DNA of 64,000 nucleotides. Origin: an uncultured Clostridia bacterium. Its GTDB lineage: Bacteria; Bacillota; Clostridia; Lachnospirales; CAG-274. This document shows, one piece after another, positions 28,769 through 36,253 of this stretch (its first letter is position 1; each line of letters begins with the position of its first letter). The position numbers and the translations under genes were made by a program. The stretch spans positions 1 through 64,000 of the forward strand of contig CANPXH010000013.1 in NCBI GenBank assembly GCA_947585865.1, written 5' to 3'. The notes below the pieces were generated by a model. It was not told the origin of the DNA. It saw nothing but the letters and a program-made list of their open reading frames with translations, and made no database searches.

Positions 28769-29305
28769 TCAGTCTAATAGCTGGACCTGTGTGAAATCCA
28801 GTTCCATTGGGGTCTCTCGACCGAACATAGAGATCGATACAGTAACAGTTTTTTTGTTAAGATTAACCTCTTTTACAGTGCCGACACTCTCGGCAAAAGC
28901 ACCTGTGGTAACTACCACATTGTCTCCCACCTTTATGTCTATGTCTGTAATATCGACGCTTTCAAGTCCCATTGCCAGGACTTCGCTTTCTGTAAGCGGC
29001 ACAGGCTTTGAGCCCGGACCTACGAAGCTGGTAACACCTCGTGTATTTCTTACAACGTACCATGTATCGTCTGTCATTATCATCTTTACAAGAACGTAGC
29101 CGGGGAAAAGCTTCCTCTGCACTACCTTTTTCTTGCCGTTTTTGACCTCAGTCACTTCTTCAACAGGCACGGATACCTCCTGAATGAGATCACCCATGTT
29201 GCTGTTTTCAACAAGCTTTTCTATATTGGTCTTTACCTTGTTTTCATAGCCTGAATAAGTGTGTATGACATACCAATTCAGCCCGTTGTTAGTTTCTGCA
29301 GACAT
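28769..29305 (-). CDS. nusG: Transcription termination/antitermination factor NusG
   Basis: 178 residues. The NGN domain opens WYVIHTYSGYENKVK and has the FPGYVLVKM core. The C-terminal KOW domain has VGDNVVVTTGAFAESVGTV. It travels with RNA polymerase and links it to the ribosome or Rho. GAGGT precedes the ATG. It lies 18 bp after secE, the usual secE-nusG-rplK order. Confidence 0.96.
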   Translation of the reverse strand: MSAETNNGLNWYVIHTYSGYENKVKTNIEKLVENSNMGDLIQEVSVPVEEVTEVKNGKKKVVQRKLFPGYVLVKMIMTDDTWYVVRNTRGVTSFVGPGSKPVPLTESEVLAMGLESVDITDIDIKVGDNVVVTTGAFAESVGTVKEVNLNKKTVTVSISMFGRETPMELDFTQVQLLD

Positions 29306-29323
29306 TATACTACCTCATTTCCG

Positions 29324-29527
29324 TTAAGCCAATAATGATGCAAGGGCATTATAGGCAAAGGTAACTATCTGGTCAAAGCCAAATATGATAGCACCAAATA
29401 CCAATGAGATCAATATAACAGAAACTGTCTCTTTGATAAGTTCATCTCTGCTTGGCCATATGATACGCTTGAATTCGGCAATGTGTACCTTGACCCAGCT
29501 TGAAAAATCAAATTTTTCTTTCTTCAT
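29324..29527 (-). CDS. secE: Preprotein translocase subunit SecE
   Basis: 67 residues: a short amphipathic N-terminal part (FKRIIWPSRDELIKET is the family signature) and one membrane helix, VSVILISLVFGAIIFGF, as in single-span Gram-positive SecE. It clamps SecY in the Sec channel. It lies between rpmG and nusG. Confidence 0.93.
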   Translation of the reverse strand: MKKEKFDFSSWVKVHIAEFKRIIWPSRDELIKETVSVILISLVFGAIIFGFDQIVTFAYNALASLLA

Positions 29528-29551
29528 TCTGCCTTCCCCTTTCGTGAGGTT

Positions 29552-29701
29552 TTACTTGGTTTCTCTGTGTAACGTATGAGTTTTGCAGAATCTACAATAT
29601 TTCTTGGTCTCCATCCTGTCGGGATGTACCTTCTTGTCCTTCATTGTGTCGTAATTTCTCTGCTTACACTCCGTACAAGCTAATGTTATTCTTGTTCTCA
29701 A
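29552..29701 (-). CDS. rpmG: 50S ribosomal protein L33
   Basis: 49 residues beginning M(TTG)[16 protein letters not shown], with two CxxC pairs (CTEC, CRFC) that form a zinc ribbon, so this is the zinc-dependent form. The start is a TTG at 29701 with GAGGTGG 5 bases upstream; this gives the exact family length, while the longer reading adds 18 unlikely residues. First gene of the rpmG-secE-nusG-rplK-rplA run. Confidence 0.93.
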   Translation of the reverse strand: MRTRITLACTECKQRNYDTMKDKKVHPDRMETKKYCRFCKTHTLHRETK

Positions 29702-29738
29702 GACTTCCACCTCTCTTTGATCTAAATTTTCCGCATAC

Positions 29739-29761
29739 AAAAAAAGACGATACACGTCTTT
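29739..29761 (-). terminator. Terminator-like hairpin upstream of rpmG
   Basis: On the minus strand AAAGACG-tgtat-CGTCTTT followed by further T residues. It lies 38 bases before rpmG and overlaps the predicted transcription start. It probably blocks transcription entering from upstream rather than acting as an attenuator. Confidence 0.55.
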
Positions 29762-29764
29762 ATC

Positions 29765-29793
29765 ATAGTATCACAAAGGTATTTTGTTGTCAA
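29765..29793 (-). promoter_or_regulatory. Possible promoter of the rpmG-secE-nusG-rplKA operon
   Basis: On the minus strand TTGACA (29793-29788), 17-bp spacer, TACTAT (29770-29765). The -35 is perfect but the -10 is weak; TATGAT at 20-bp spacing is an alternative. Confidence 0.45.
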
Positions 29794-29867
29794 GAAAAAT
29801 TTAGGGAAATATTGAATTTTTATTATGTTGCCGCCGCACCTGTCATATATTTAACAGAGGTGATGAT

Positions 29868-30797
29868 ATGGACAGCTATATTATAAGGGATGAAAAAGGA
29901 AAATACAAGGCTGTATATCACAGAGACGGAAATATATATTACAGAGAACGCTCCGATGACACATGGACCTTCCCCGAAAGCATAGGCGGCGAGGCCAGAC
30001 CCGATTTTACCCTTGCTCTCAATAAGGATATCATGGCAGTGTACCAAAATATAAAAGGCGATGTATGTATAGGCGCTCCGGGGCATGAGCCCAGAACGCT
30101 TATAGCTAACGACAAAGGCCGCAGACTTGAAATGCATTATATTTGCTTTGAAAGCTACAACAGGCTTATTTACAATTCTCCGGGAGATACTGCCGACATA
30201 ATGACGGAAAGCCACCGCAGCGAGGATAAAACCTGGAGCGTAGGCACCGGGGTAGACAGCTATATATCCTCCTCCGCAAAGCTCATAGATATGGGCGGAG
30301 GCAACTGTATAATGCTCTATGTCAAAAACGCTCCCGAATATCAGCTTGGCTACAGAGAAATTTCCCCCTCATCCATAGGGCGGTTCAAAATGCTCTATGC
30401 CTCCGCCCTGAGGATATCCGACTTCTCCGCCGCCGTTACGGAAGATGCGGTGCACATCGCCCTTGTCCTTTCAGACAGGCGTGGGAGCAGAGTGCTATAT
30501 ATAAGGAAGGATCCCGTTGGCATATCCTCTCCTCTTTCGCTGTGGGAAGGCTCTGCCGATATGTGCGTTGCGGGCATAGTGCGCAACAAGCTTTGCGTGT
30601 GGTGGAAAACTCCCATAGGCGTATTTAAAGCAGTGTCCTACAATATGGGCTCAGGCTTTAAAAGAGCCGAACGCTGCAGCGAGCTTGCCGACTGCCGCAA
30701 GGCCGGATTCATCAATATGAACAGCGATCCCGATGATATGGTCTTTTCCGATATGATAGTCAAACGGGATAAGCTGTACGAGGGTATGCTGGTCTGA
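29868..30797 (+). CDS. Conserved-type hypothetical protein, probable beta-propeller
   Basis: 309 residues with no signal peptide or membrane helix. Repeated short strands with aromatic and DG turns (HRDGNIYYRERSDDTW, APEYQLGYREIS, VLYIRKDPVGISSP) suggest a six- or seven-bladed propeller, but I recognise no family. The ATG has GAGGTGAT upstream. It is divergent from rpmG and followed by the thiE promoter; probably monocistronic. Function unknown. Confidence 0.75.
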   Translation: MDSYIIRDEKGKYKAVYHRDGNIYYRERSDDTWTFPESIGGEARPDFTLALNKDIMAVYQNIKGDVCIGAPGHEPRTLIANDKGRRLEMHYICFESYNRLIYNSPGDTADIMTESHRSEDKTWSVGTGVDSYISSSAKLIDMGGGNCIMLYVKNAPEYQLGYREISPSSIGRFKMLYASALRISDFSAAVTEDAVHIALVLSDRRGSRVLYIRKDPVGISSPLSLWEGSADMCVAGIVRNKLCVWWKTPIGVFKAVSYNMGSGFKRAERCSELADCRKAGFINMNSDPDDMVFSDMIVKRDKLYEGMLV

Positions 30798-30801
30798 AAA
30801 C

Positions 30802-30830
30802 TTGACTGGCATTAGATTGTGTGATAATAT
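30802..30830 (+). promoter_or_regulatory. Promoter of the structured RNA and thiE
   Basis: TTGACT (30802-30807), 17-bp spacer, TAATAT (30825-30830). The predicted start (about 30837) coincides with the 5' strand of the closing stem of the RNA described at 30836-30990. Confidence 0.65.
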
Positions 30831-30835
30831 AAAAA

Positions 30836-30990
30836 TACAGAAGGCAGCAATCGGCGGCTGTGCCCTTGAATCAATACTTTTTGGATAACCGTCTGTCTTC
30901 TCGGGATATAGACGGTTATTTGATTATATTAAAAACAGTCCGGGTATATCGCAGATATGCGACTTGCCTTGTATATGCTGCCCTTCTGAC
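30836..30990 (+). ncRNA. Rod-like structured RNA upstream of thiE, class unknown
   Basis: The predicted transcript folds into a long rod. Closing stem 30838-30849 with 30976-30988 is 12 bp (CAGAAGGCAGCA/TGCTGCCCTTCTG) with one bulged C. Then come GGCTGT/ACAGTC (30856-30861 with 30935-30940), AATCAA/TTGATT (30869-30874 with 30920-30925) and a 10-bp ATAACCGTCT/AGACGGTTAT apical stem (30885-30894 with 30910-30919). A small hairpin TCGCA-gata-TGCGA (30949-30962) sits on the 3' side of the wide internal loop. This outline is like 6S RNA, or it may be a cis-regulator of thiE. The TPP riboswitch core (CUGAGA) is absent. No terminator follows. Confidence 0.45.
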
Positions 30991-31042
30991 ATACTGTCGC
31001 TTGCAATATACGGCAAAATACGTCATAAAAGGCGGTATCACT

Positions 31043-31678
31043 ATGAAACTGAAAAGCGAATATCTCAGGCTGTATGCCGTTACAGACAGACAGTGGCTAA
31101 AGGATAAGACTCTTGCCAGGGCCGTTGAAGAAGCTATACTTGGCGGTGTCACTTTTGTGCAGCTCAGAGAAAAAAGGGCTGACTTCTCCGAGTTTAAAAA
31201 AATCGCCCTTGAGGTGAAGGCCGTAACGGATAAATACGGCATACCTTTTGTTATAAACGACAATGTGGAGCTTTGCAAAGAAATAGACGCCGACGGCGTG
31301 CATGTAGGTGCGGAAGATATGTCCGTGAAAAAAGCAAGAGAAATACTGGGGCCGAATAAAATAATAGGCGGCACGGCAAGAACCTTGGAAAGGGCTGTAC
31401 AGGCATATGAACAGGGAGCAGACTATTTGGGTATAGGCGCTGTGTTTGACACAAATACAAAATCCGGCACCACCCATATGTCAAAGGAAACGGCACAGGC
31501 TATAAACAATGCCGTGAATATACCCACCGTTGCCATAGGCGGCATAAATGCCGGCAACATAACGGCTCTCAAGGACTACGGCATAAGCGGCGTGGCTGTG
31601 GTCTCCGCAATATTTGCCTGCGAAAATATAGGCAAAGCCGCCATGATATTGAGAAGCTCTGTAGACAGTATGATCTGA
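31043..31678 (+). CDS. thiE: Thiamine-phosphate synthase
   Basis: A 211-residue TIM barrel joining HMP-pyrophosphate and thiazole phosphate. It starts MKLKSEYLRLYAVTD; phosphate- and pyrophosphate-binding motifs VQLREK, VGAEDMSV, GGTARTLE, GAVFDTNTKS and AIGGINAGN are intact. The ATG at 31043 fits the family start; the upstream in-frame 61 codons belong to the structured leader. The ribosome binding site is weak (AAAGGCGG). No other thi gene is nearby and no TPP riboswitch is visible. Confidence 0.93.
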   Translation: MKLKSEYLRLYAVTDRQWLKDKTLARAVEEAILGGVTFVQLREKRADFSEFKKIALEVKAVTDKYGIPFVINDNVELCKEIDADGVHVGAEDMSVKKAREILGPNKIIGGTARTLERAVQAYEQGADYLGIGAVFDTNTKSGTTHMSKETAQAINNAVNIPTVAIGGINAGNITALKDYGISGVAVVSAIFACENIGKAAMILRSSVDSMI

Positions 31679-31717
31679 TAGGGTCATATAAAAAAGACGA
31701 TACAAAGGAGAGATTAT

Positions 31718-32461
31718 ATGTACTGTTCCAACTGCGGAAGAGAACTCCGTGACGGCGAGGTGTGCAGCTGCACACGGCCTGCCCCTACAAACGAAAATGC
31801 AGCGGCAAGCATTGAAGCATCGGCAAAAGCCAAAGATAAATATGACTTGAACAAGCTTTTTATTGCCGTGGTCTCCGTATTCACATTGATGTGGGAGATC
31901 ATTAAAAAGCCTTGCTCAACGGTACAGGCATTTATGAACAGGGATAACGGCAAAATGGGCGTAAAGCTCATGCTCGTAAAGGCAGGCCTGCTGTGTATAT
32001 ATGTGCTAATGTATTTTTCATTTTCCCAAAAGCTTATCAGCCTGAACAGGATGGGACTTATAATAACGGTGTTCGCCGTATCCTTTGCCCTTGATTTTAT
32101 TTTTGCCTGCGTTATAAGCTTATGCGTAAAAATAATCTGCAAAACAGAGATCAGAACCACCTCCGCAATGGAAATAGCAGGCCTCAGAGCGGCTATGGAT
32201 GCAGCGGGAATAATAGCCGCCGCTTTGTGCTCCGTATTCTTTCCCGTGCTTTCATTTGCTTTTATAGCGGCAGGCTCTCTTTTCGGCCTTATTGTTTCAT
32301 ACACCGCTACGCTCCAGCTTGCGAATATAGATAAGGACAAAAGAGTATATGTTTATATGTCCGCTTTTATAATTATGATATTGATAAGCGTGCTGGTGCT
32401 TACAGTTGTGAGCGGCGGACTTCTTGTCAATTATATAAGGGATATCGGCTTTCATTATTAA
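31718..32461 (+). CDS. Zinc-ribbon membrane protein
   Basis: 247 residues. The N-terminal zinc ribbon CSNCGRELRDGEVCSC is followed by a flexible Ala-rich segment and about five membrane helices from residue 45 on (Yip1/DUF-like fold). Such proteins are common in Clostridia without known function. AAGGAGAG precedes the ATG. It lies 39 bp after thiE and is followed by a strong terminator. Confidence 0.8.
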   Translation: MYCSNCGRELRDGEVCSCTRPAPTNENAAASIEASAKAKDKYDLNKLFIAVVSVFTLMWEIIKKPCSTVQAFMNRDNGKMGVKLMLVKAGLLCIYVLMYFSFSQKLISLNRMGLIITVFAVSFALDFIFACVISLCVKIICKTEIRTTSAMEIAGLRAAMDAAGIIAAALCSVFFPVLSFAFIAAGSLFGLIVSYTATLQLANIDKDKRVYVYMSAFIIMILISVLVLTVVSGGLLVNYIRDIGFHY

Positions 32462-32486
32462 ACGTTTTTATTGTGAAAAGCAAAAT

Positions 32487-32525
32487 TGCCCGCTTTCGGC
32501 TAAAACCGAGAGCGGGCATTTTTTT
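32487..32525 (+). terminator. Intrinsic terminator, probably bidirectional
   Basis: TGCCCGCTttcgg...ccgagAGCGGGCA followed by TTTTTTT. It lies between the convergent zinc-ribbon gene (+) and the aminopeptidase gene (-). Confidence 0.9.
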
Positions 32526-32526
32526 A

Positions 32527-33636
32527 TCAAACCAAATTTTCGGGATTAAGGCATTTAAGCTCGTCAAGAACGAAAATGCCGTCTTTTCTTATGAGCACAT
32601 CGTCGAAGTAAATTTCTCCGCCGCCGTAGTCTGCTGTCTGTATAAGCACAAGATCCCAGTGTACAGCACTTCTGTTGCCGTTATCCGCATCCTCATAGGC
32701 ATTGCCCGGAGTAAAGTGTATAGAGCCCCTTATCTTTTCATCAAAGAGTATGTTTTTCATAGCCTTTGTGATATAGGGATTCACTCCTATGGCAAATTCG
32801 CCTACGTATCTTGCGCCTTCATCCGTGTCGAACACCTTGTTTACTCTTTCGGTATCGCTTGCCGTTGCCTTTATTATTTTACCGTCTTTGAATTCCAGCG
32901 TAACGCTGTCGTAGGTGACGCCCTGATATTCCGTAGGAGTATTGTAGGCAATAGTGCCGTTTACGCTGTTTTTCACGGGAGCGGTATATACCTCTCCGTC
33001 GGGGATATTCATTTCTCCTGCGCACTTTATGGCAGGTATATCCTTTATGCTGAAGGAAATATCGGTGCCCTTGCCTGTTATCCTCACCTTGTCCGTTCTG
33101 TTCATAAGCTCCACAAGGTTATCCATGGCCTTGCTCATCTTGCTGTAGTCCAGATTGCATACTTTGAAATAAAAATCTTCAAAGGCGTCGAGGCTTGTGC
33201 CTGCTGACTGCGCCAAGGAATTGTTGGGGTAACGGAGAACCACCCATTTTTTCTTAAGGCGGGTTTCAAGTATCTTATTGTCGTAGTCTCTGCTCCATAT
33301 GGACTGCTTGTCTCCCGGCACATCCGCAAGCTCCGATGTATTGTCGTTGCAGCCTATGCCTATATATGCGTCCATAAGCGCCATCCTTGCATCGTCTATC
33401 TCCTTTATCTCATCAAACATTTCGGCAGTGCAGCCCATCATAAGCTCACGCTGTATTATATTTGACTTTATTTCCACAAAGGGATATGCGCCTGCATTGT
33501 ATATTTCCCTTATAAGCGCCTTCACAAGAGGGAACGCCGATGTGCCGTTGCAGCTTATAAGGACCCTTTCTCCCTTTTCAACCTTACAACTGTAGCCGAC
33601 TATGTTTTTTGCAAGTGTTTCAAATCTGATGTCCAT
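32527..33636 (-). CDS. M29-family aminopeptidase
   Basis: A 369-residue metallo-aminopeptidase of the thermophilic AmpS/PepS group. The metal-binding regions are present: CAGEMNIPDGEVYTAP (Glu), HFTPGNAYEDADNGNRSAVHWDLV (His and Asp). It removes N-terminal residues from peptides in the cytoplasm. GGAGG precedes the ATG at 33636. The gene is followed only by the shared terminator. Confidence 0.9.
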   Translation of the reverse strand: MDIRFETLAKNIVGYSCKVEKGERVLISCNGTSAFPLVKALIREIYNAGAYPFVEIKSNIIQRELMMGCTAEMFDEIKEIDDARMALMDAYIGIGCNDNTSELADVPGDKQSIWSRDYDNKILETRLKKKWVVLRYPNNSLAQSAGTSLDAFEDFYFKVCNLDYSKMSKAMDNLVELMNRTDKVRITGKGTDISFSIKDIPAIKCAGEMNIPDGEVYTAPVKNSVNGTIAYNTPTEYQGVTYDSVTLEFKDGKIIKATASDTERVNKVFDTDEGARYVGEFAIGVNPYITKAMKNILFDEKIRGSIHFTPGNAYEDADNGNRSAVHWDLVLIQTADYGGGEIYFDDVLIRKDGIFVLDELKCLNPENLV

Positions 33637-33660
33637 ATTTTCCTCCTTATTTTAAATATA

Positions 33661-33688
33661 TAAGAGTGACGGTCTCCCATCACTCTTA
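33661..33688 (-). terminator. Hairpin between the ECF S-component and aminopeptidase genes
   Basis: Perfect TAAGAGTGA/TCACTCTTA arms, 13 bases past the S-component stop. The T-run is interrupted (TATATATTT), so termination may be partial. Confidence 0.55.
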
Positions 33689-33700
33689 ATATGTACAAAA

Positions 33701-34207
33701 TCAATCATCTGATACGAATTTCTGTATTTTTGCTTTATAGAGGGCAAAGCCCAGTATAATAAAAATAACAAAGCTGCCGGCAGCTTGTATGCAGTTGGAA
33801 ACCACTGAGCCGGAGGCGGCGGCTATATCATACATAAATATCTCGCATATGAAATAACCAAGCACCATCCATGCCACGCCTATAATAGCCCCTGCCATTT
33901 TTCTCGGCGTAAAGAAGCCTGCGCCCTTTCCCGCTATGACAGCGGCTGCAGCGCCTTCTATGCCTTTTACAACAAATGTGACGGGTACGTAATTGGTATA
34001 GCCCAGTATAAGATCGGCCAATGCCGAGCCTATGCCCCCTGCCAGCGCCGCAAAAGGATTGCCCAAAAGAATGGCGGCAATAAGAATAATGCTGTCGCCT
34101 ACATTGATATATCCTTGAGTGGCAGGAATGGGTACCTTTATTATCATTGTCGCCACACAGGTAATAGCAATGAGCAAGCCTGTGATACATAATTTTCTTG
34201 TGTTCAT
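33701..34207 (-). CDS. ECF transporter S-component, substrate unknown
   Basis: 168 residues with five or six membrane helices. It has the family pattern near the N-terminus (TGLLIAITCVAT) and YINVGDSIILIAAILLGNPFAALAGG, typical of the vitamin-type substrate-binding subunits that use a shared EcfAAT module. The substrate cannot be read from sequence; thiE 2.5 kb away is not enough to call thiamine. A promoter (34265-34293) and a TTTCCTA/TAGGAAA hairpin just before the ribosome binding site (34226-34248) precede it. Confidence 0.8.
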   Translation of the reverse strand: MNTRKLCITGLLIAITCVATMIIKVPIPATQGYINVGDSIILIAAILLGNPFAALAGGIGSALADLILGYTNYVPVTFVVKGIEGAAAAVIAGKGAGFFTPRKMAGAIIGVAWMVLGYFICEIFMYDIAAASGSVVSNCIQAAGSFVIFIILGFALYKAKIQKFVSDD

Positions 34208-34264
34208 ACAAACATCTCCTTTATATTTCCTACTTAATCTATAGGAAAATTGTAGTATAAAGAG

Positions 34265-34293
34265 ATTTTATCACATTAAAGTAAATAATGCAA
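34265..34293 (-). promoter_or_regulatory. Promoter of the ECF S-component gene
   Basis: On the minus strand TTGCAT (34293-34288), 17-bp spacer, TAAAAT (34270-34265). The leader is about 50 nt and ends in the TTTCCTA/TAGGAAA hairpin. Confidence 0.6.
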
Positions 34294-34307
34294 GACCTTT
34301 TTACAAT

Positions 34308-34835
34308 TTATTCCTCAAATTTAAGAGCGCCTATGTAAGGAAGATTTCTGTACTTCTGAGCGTAATCCAAGCCGTAGCCCACTATGAATTCATCGGGTAT
34401 CTCAAAGCCTCTCCATGTAACGTCTATGTCGTACTTGCGCCTTTCGGGCTTGTCGAAGAGAGTGCATATCTTAAGTGACTTGGGCTTTTTGGAGCCTAAG
34501 TATTTGAGAAGCTGGAAAAGTGTGCCGCCGCTGTCTATAATATCCTCAACGATAAGAACGTTCTGACCCTCTATGGAATTTTCAAGATCCTTGTTTATCC
34601 TTATATTTCCGCTGGACTCCGTGGCGTTGCCGTAGCTTGAAACGTCCATAAAGTCAAACTTCACGGGCAGGTCGATATGCTTTACAAGGTCTACCATAAA
34701 CATAACGGCTCCCTTTAAAACACAAATGGTAGTAAGCTCCTCGCCTTTGTAATGCTCCGTAACTTCTGCGGCGATCTCCTCCACTCTTTTCTCAATGGCC
34801 TCCGCCGAAATAAGCTCTGTGATTACTTCCTTCAT
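34308..34835 (-). CDS. hpt: Hypoxanthine phosphoribosyltransferase
   Basis: 175 residues. The PRPP-binding motif VLIVEDIIDSGGTL is intact, with the flexible-loop region DVSSYGNAT and the C-terminal FIVGYGLDYAQKYRNLPYIG block of HPRTs. It salvages hypoxanthine and guanine. It starts 4 bases after tilS, the common Gram-positive tilS-hpt order; ftsH, often third, is not here. Confidence 0.96.
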   Translation of the reverse strand: MKEVITELISAEAIEKRVEEIAAEVTEHYKGEELTTICVLKGAVMFMVDLVKHIDLPVKFDFMDVSSYGNATESSGNIRINKDLENSIEGQNVLIVEDIIDSGGTLFQLLKYLGSKKPKSLKICTLFDKPERRKYDIDVTWRGFEIPDEFIVGYGLDYAQKYRNLPYIGALKFEE

Positions 34836-34839
34836 AATA

Positions 34840-36189
34840 CTATTCCTCCAGTAAATACATATACAGATAATTTATTGTGGTGTCCTTGGCCTTGTATCTG
34901 TCGGAGGTCTTCATATTGCTTATCCACAGCACATCGCTGCCCATGGCAAGAAGGGGTATGCCGTCTCTTTCCACCATAGGTATCTTGCTGTCTATAAAAA
35001 GCTTCTTGAGAGATTTGTTCCCGCCTATGCCTGCAATATAAATTTTATCCCCCGTCTGTCTGCTTCTCAAAGCTAAGGGCAATATTATTTTATCATAATC
35101 GAAGGCAATAGTATATAATAATTTTGCATTTTTTTCACATTTTTTGTCTGTAAGAAGTATATATGCTCCCAATTCCCTGCAGTATATTTTTTCATCGATG
35201 TTTATTTCGTAGCAAAAGGGCTTTCTCTCTTCGCTTCGGCAAAAGTATATTGTGCTCTGCTCCCTCACTGCCCTTAAGCCGTGAGGCAGTTCTATTGTCC
35301 TGCCGCTTTCTTTTTCCGTAAGAGAAAGCACGTTTTCCACATTGGAATAGGATATGTCGTGAAGGTCTGCGGAAAAGTCCACAAAGCCAAGCCTTATTAT
35401 TCTCCGCTGTATGACGGGGTCGTACGTCTTCAGCTTTTCCACGTCTATCCTCTTAGGCGATACCTCGCATTCGGCATATGCCTTTTGAGCGGCATCGTTT
35501 AAATATCTGTCCTCCGCCGCCATTATCTCGGATGTGCGGTACAGTGTGTTCACTATATTGGGGTTCAGCTCCCTTTCTATAAAGGGTATGAGCCTTAGCC
35601 TTATTTTGTTTCTTGTATATATATCTATGTTGTTGGTATAGTCCGTATAATATTCCAGCTTGTTTTCCACGCAGTAGCCTTCTATCTCAGCCCTTGATAT
35701 TTCTATAAGAGGACGTATTATGTTATCTCTTATGGGATTTATGCCGCAAAGACCCTTTATACCCGTGCCTCTGAAAAAGCGCATGAGCATGGTCTCGCAA
35801 TTGTCGTTTATATTGTGGGCGACAGCTATCTTGCCTTTATCTCCTGCTACCTTGTAAAAGGCTTTGTATCTTAGCTCTCTGCCTGCCTCTTCAAGAGTCA
35901 GCCCCTTTTCCCTGGCTATTTTTTCCACATCGTAGCTGAATATCCTGACTTTGTCCGCAAATCTCTCTCCCAAGCTCATAACATAGGCTTCATCTCTGTC
36001 TGCTTCGGCGCCTCTGAGCTGATGATTTATATGTACCAGCACTATTTCAAGGCTGTATTCCTCTTTAAGGCAGTTCATTATATGGGCAAGGCATACGGAA
36101 TCCGCTCCTCCCGACACGCCTATTATGACCCTGTCGCCTTTTTTGAGCATATTGAATTTTTCTATTGTGTTTTTTACCTTTGTAAGCAT
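34840..36189 (-). CDS. tilS: tRNA(Ile)-lysidine synthetase
   Basis: 449 residues. The N-type ATP pyrophosphatase motif GVSGGADSVCL is at about residues 24-34; the central LYRTSEIMAAEDRYL domain and the C-terminal RSRQTGDKIYIAGIGGNKSLKKLFID domain are present. It converts C34 of tRNA-Ile(CAU) to lysidine. Normal length. Followed directly by hpt. Confidence 0.95.
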   Translation of the reverse strand: MLTKVKNTIEKFNMLKKGDRVIIGVSGGADSVCLAHIMNCLKEEYSLEIVLVHINHQLRGAEADRDEAYVMSLGERFADKVRIFSYDVEKIAREKGLTLEEAGRELRYKAFYKVAGDKGKIAVAHNINDNCETMLMRFFRGTGIKGLCGINPIRDNIIRPLIEISRAEIEGYCVENKLEYYTDYTNNIDIYTRNKIRLRLIPFIERELNPNIVNTLYRTSEIMAAEDRYLNDAAQKAYAECEVSPKRIDVEKLKTYDPVIQRRIIRLGFVDFSADLHDISYSNVENVLSLTEKESGRTIELPHGLRAVREQSTIYFCRSEERKPFCYEINIDEKIYCRELGAYILLTDKKCEKNAKLLYTIAFDYDKIILPLALRSRQTGDKIYIAGIGGNKSLKKLFIDSKIPMVERDGIPLLAMGSDVLWISNMKTSDRYKAKDTTINYLYMYLLEE

Positions 36190-36253
36190 GGCGATTTCCT
36201 CTGCAAAAAACTCATTTCATTATCCCTATAATATCACATACCTGTTTTTACCG

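Noticed and set aside
30836..31042. TPP riboswitch before thiE
   Set aside because: A GGATAA stretch following CTTGAATC recalls part of the TPP consensus, but the GGGGUGC and CUGAGA elements are missing and the pairing found is a long rod, so I do not call it.
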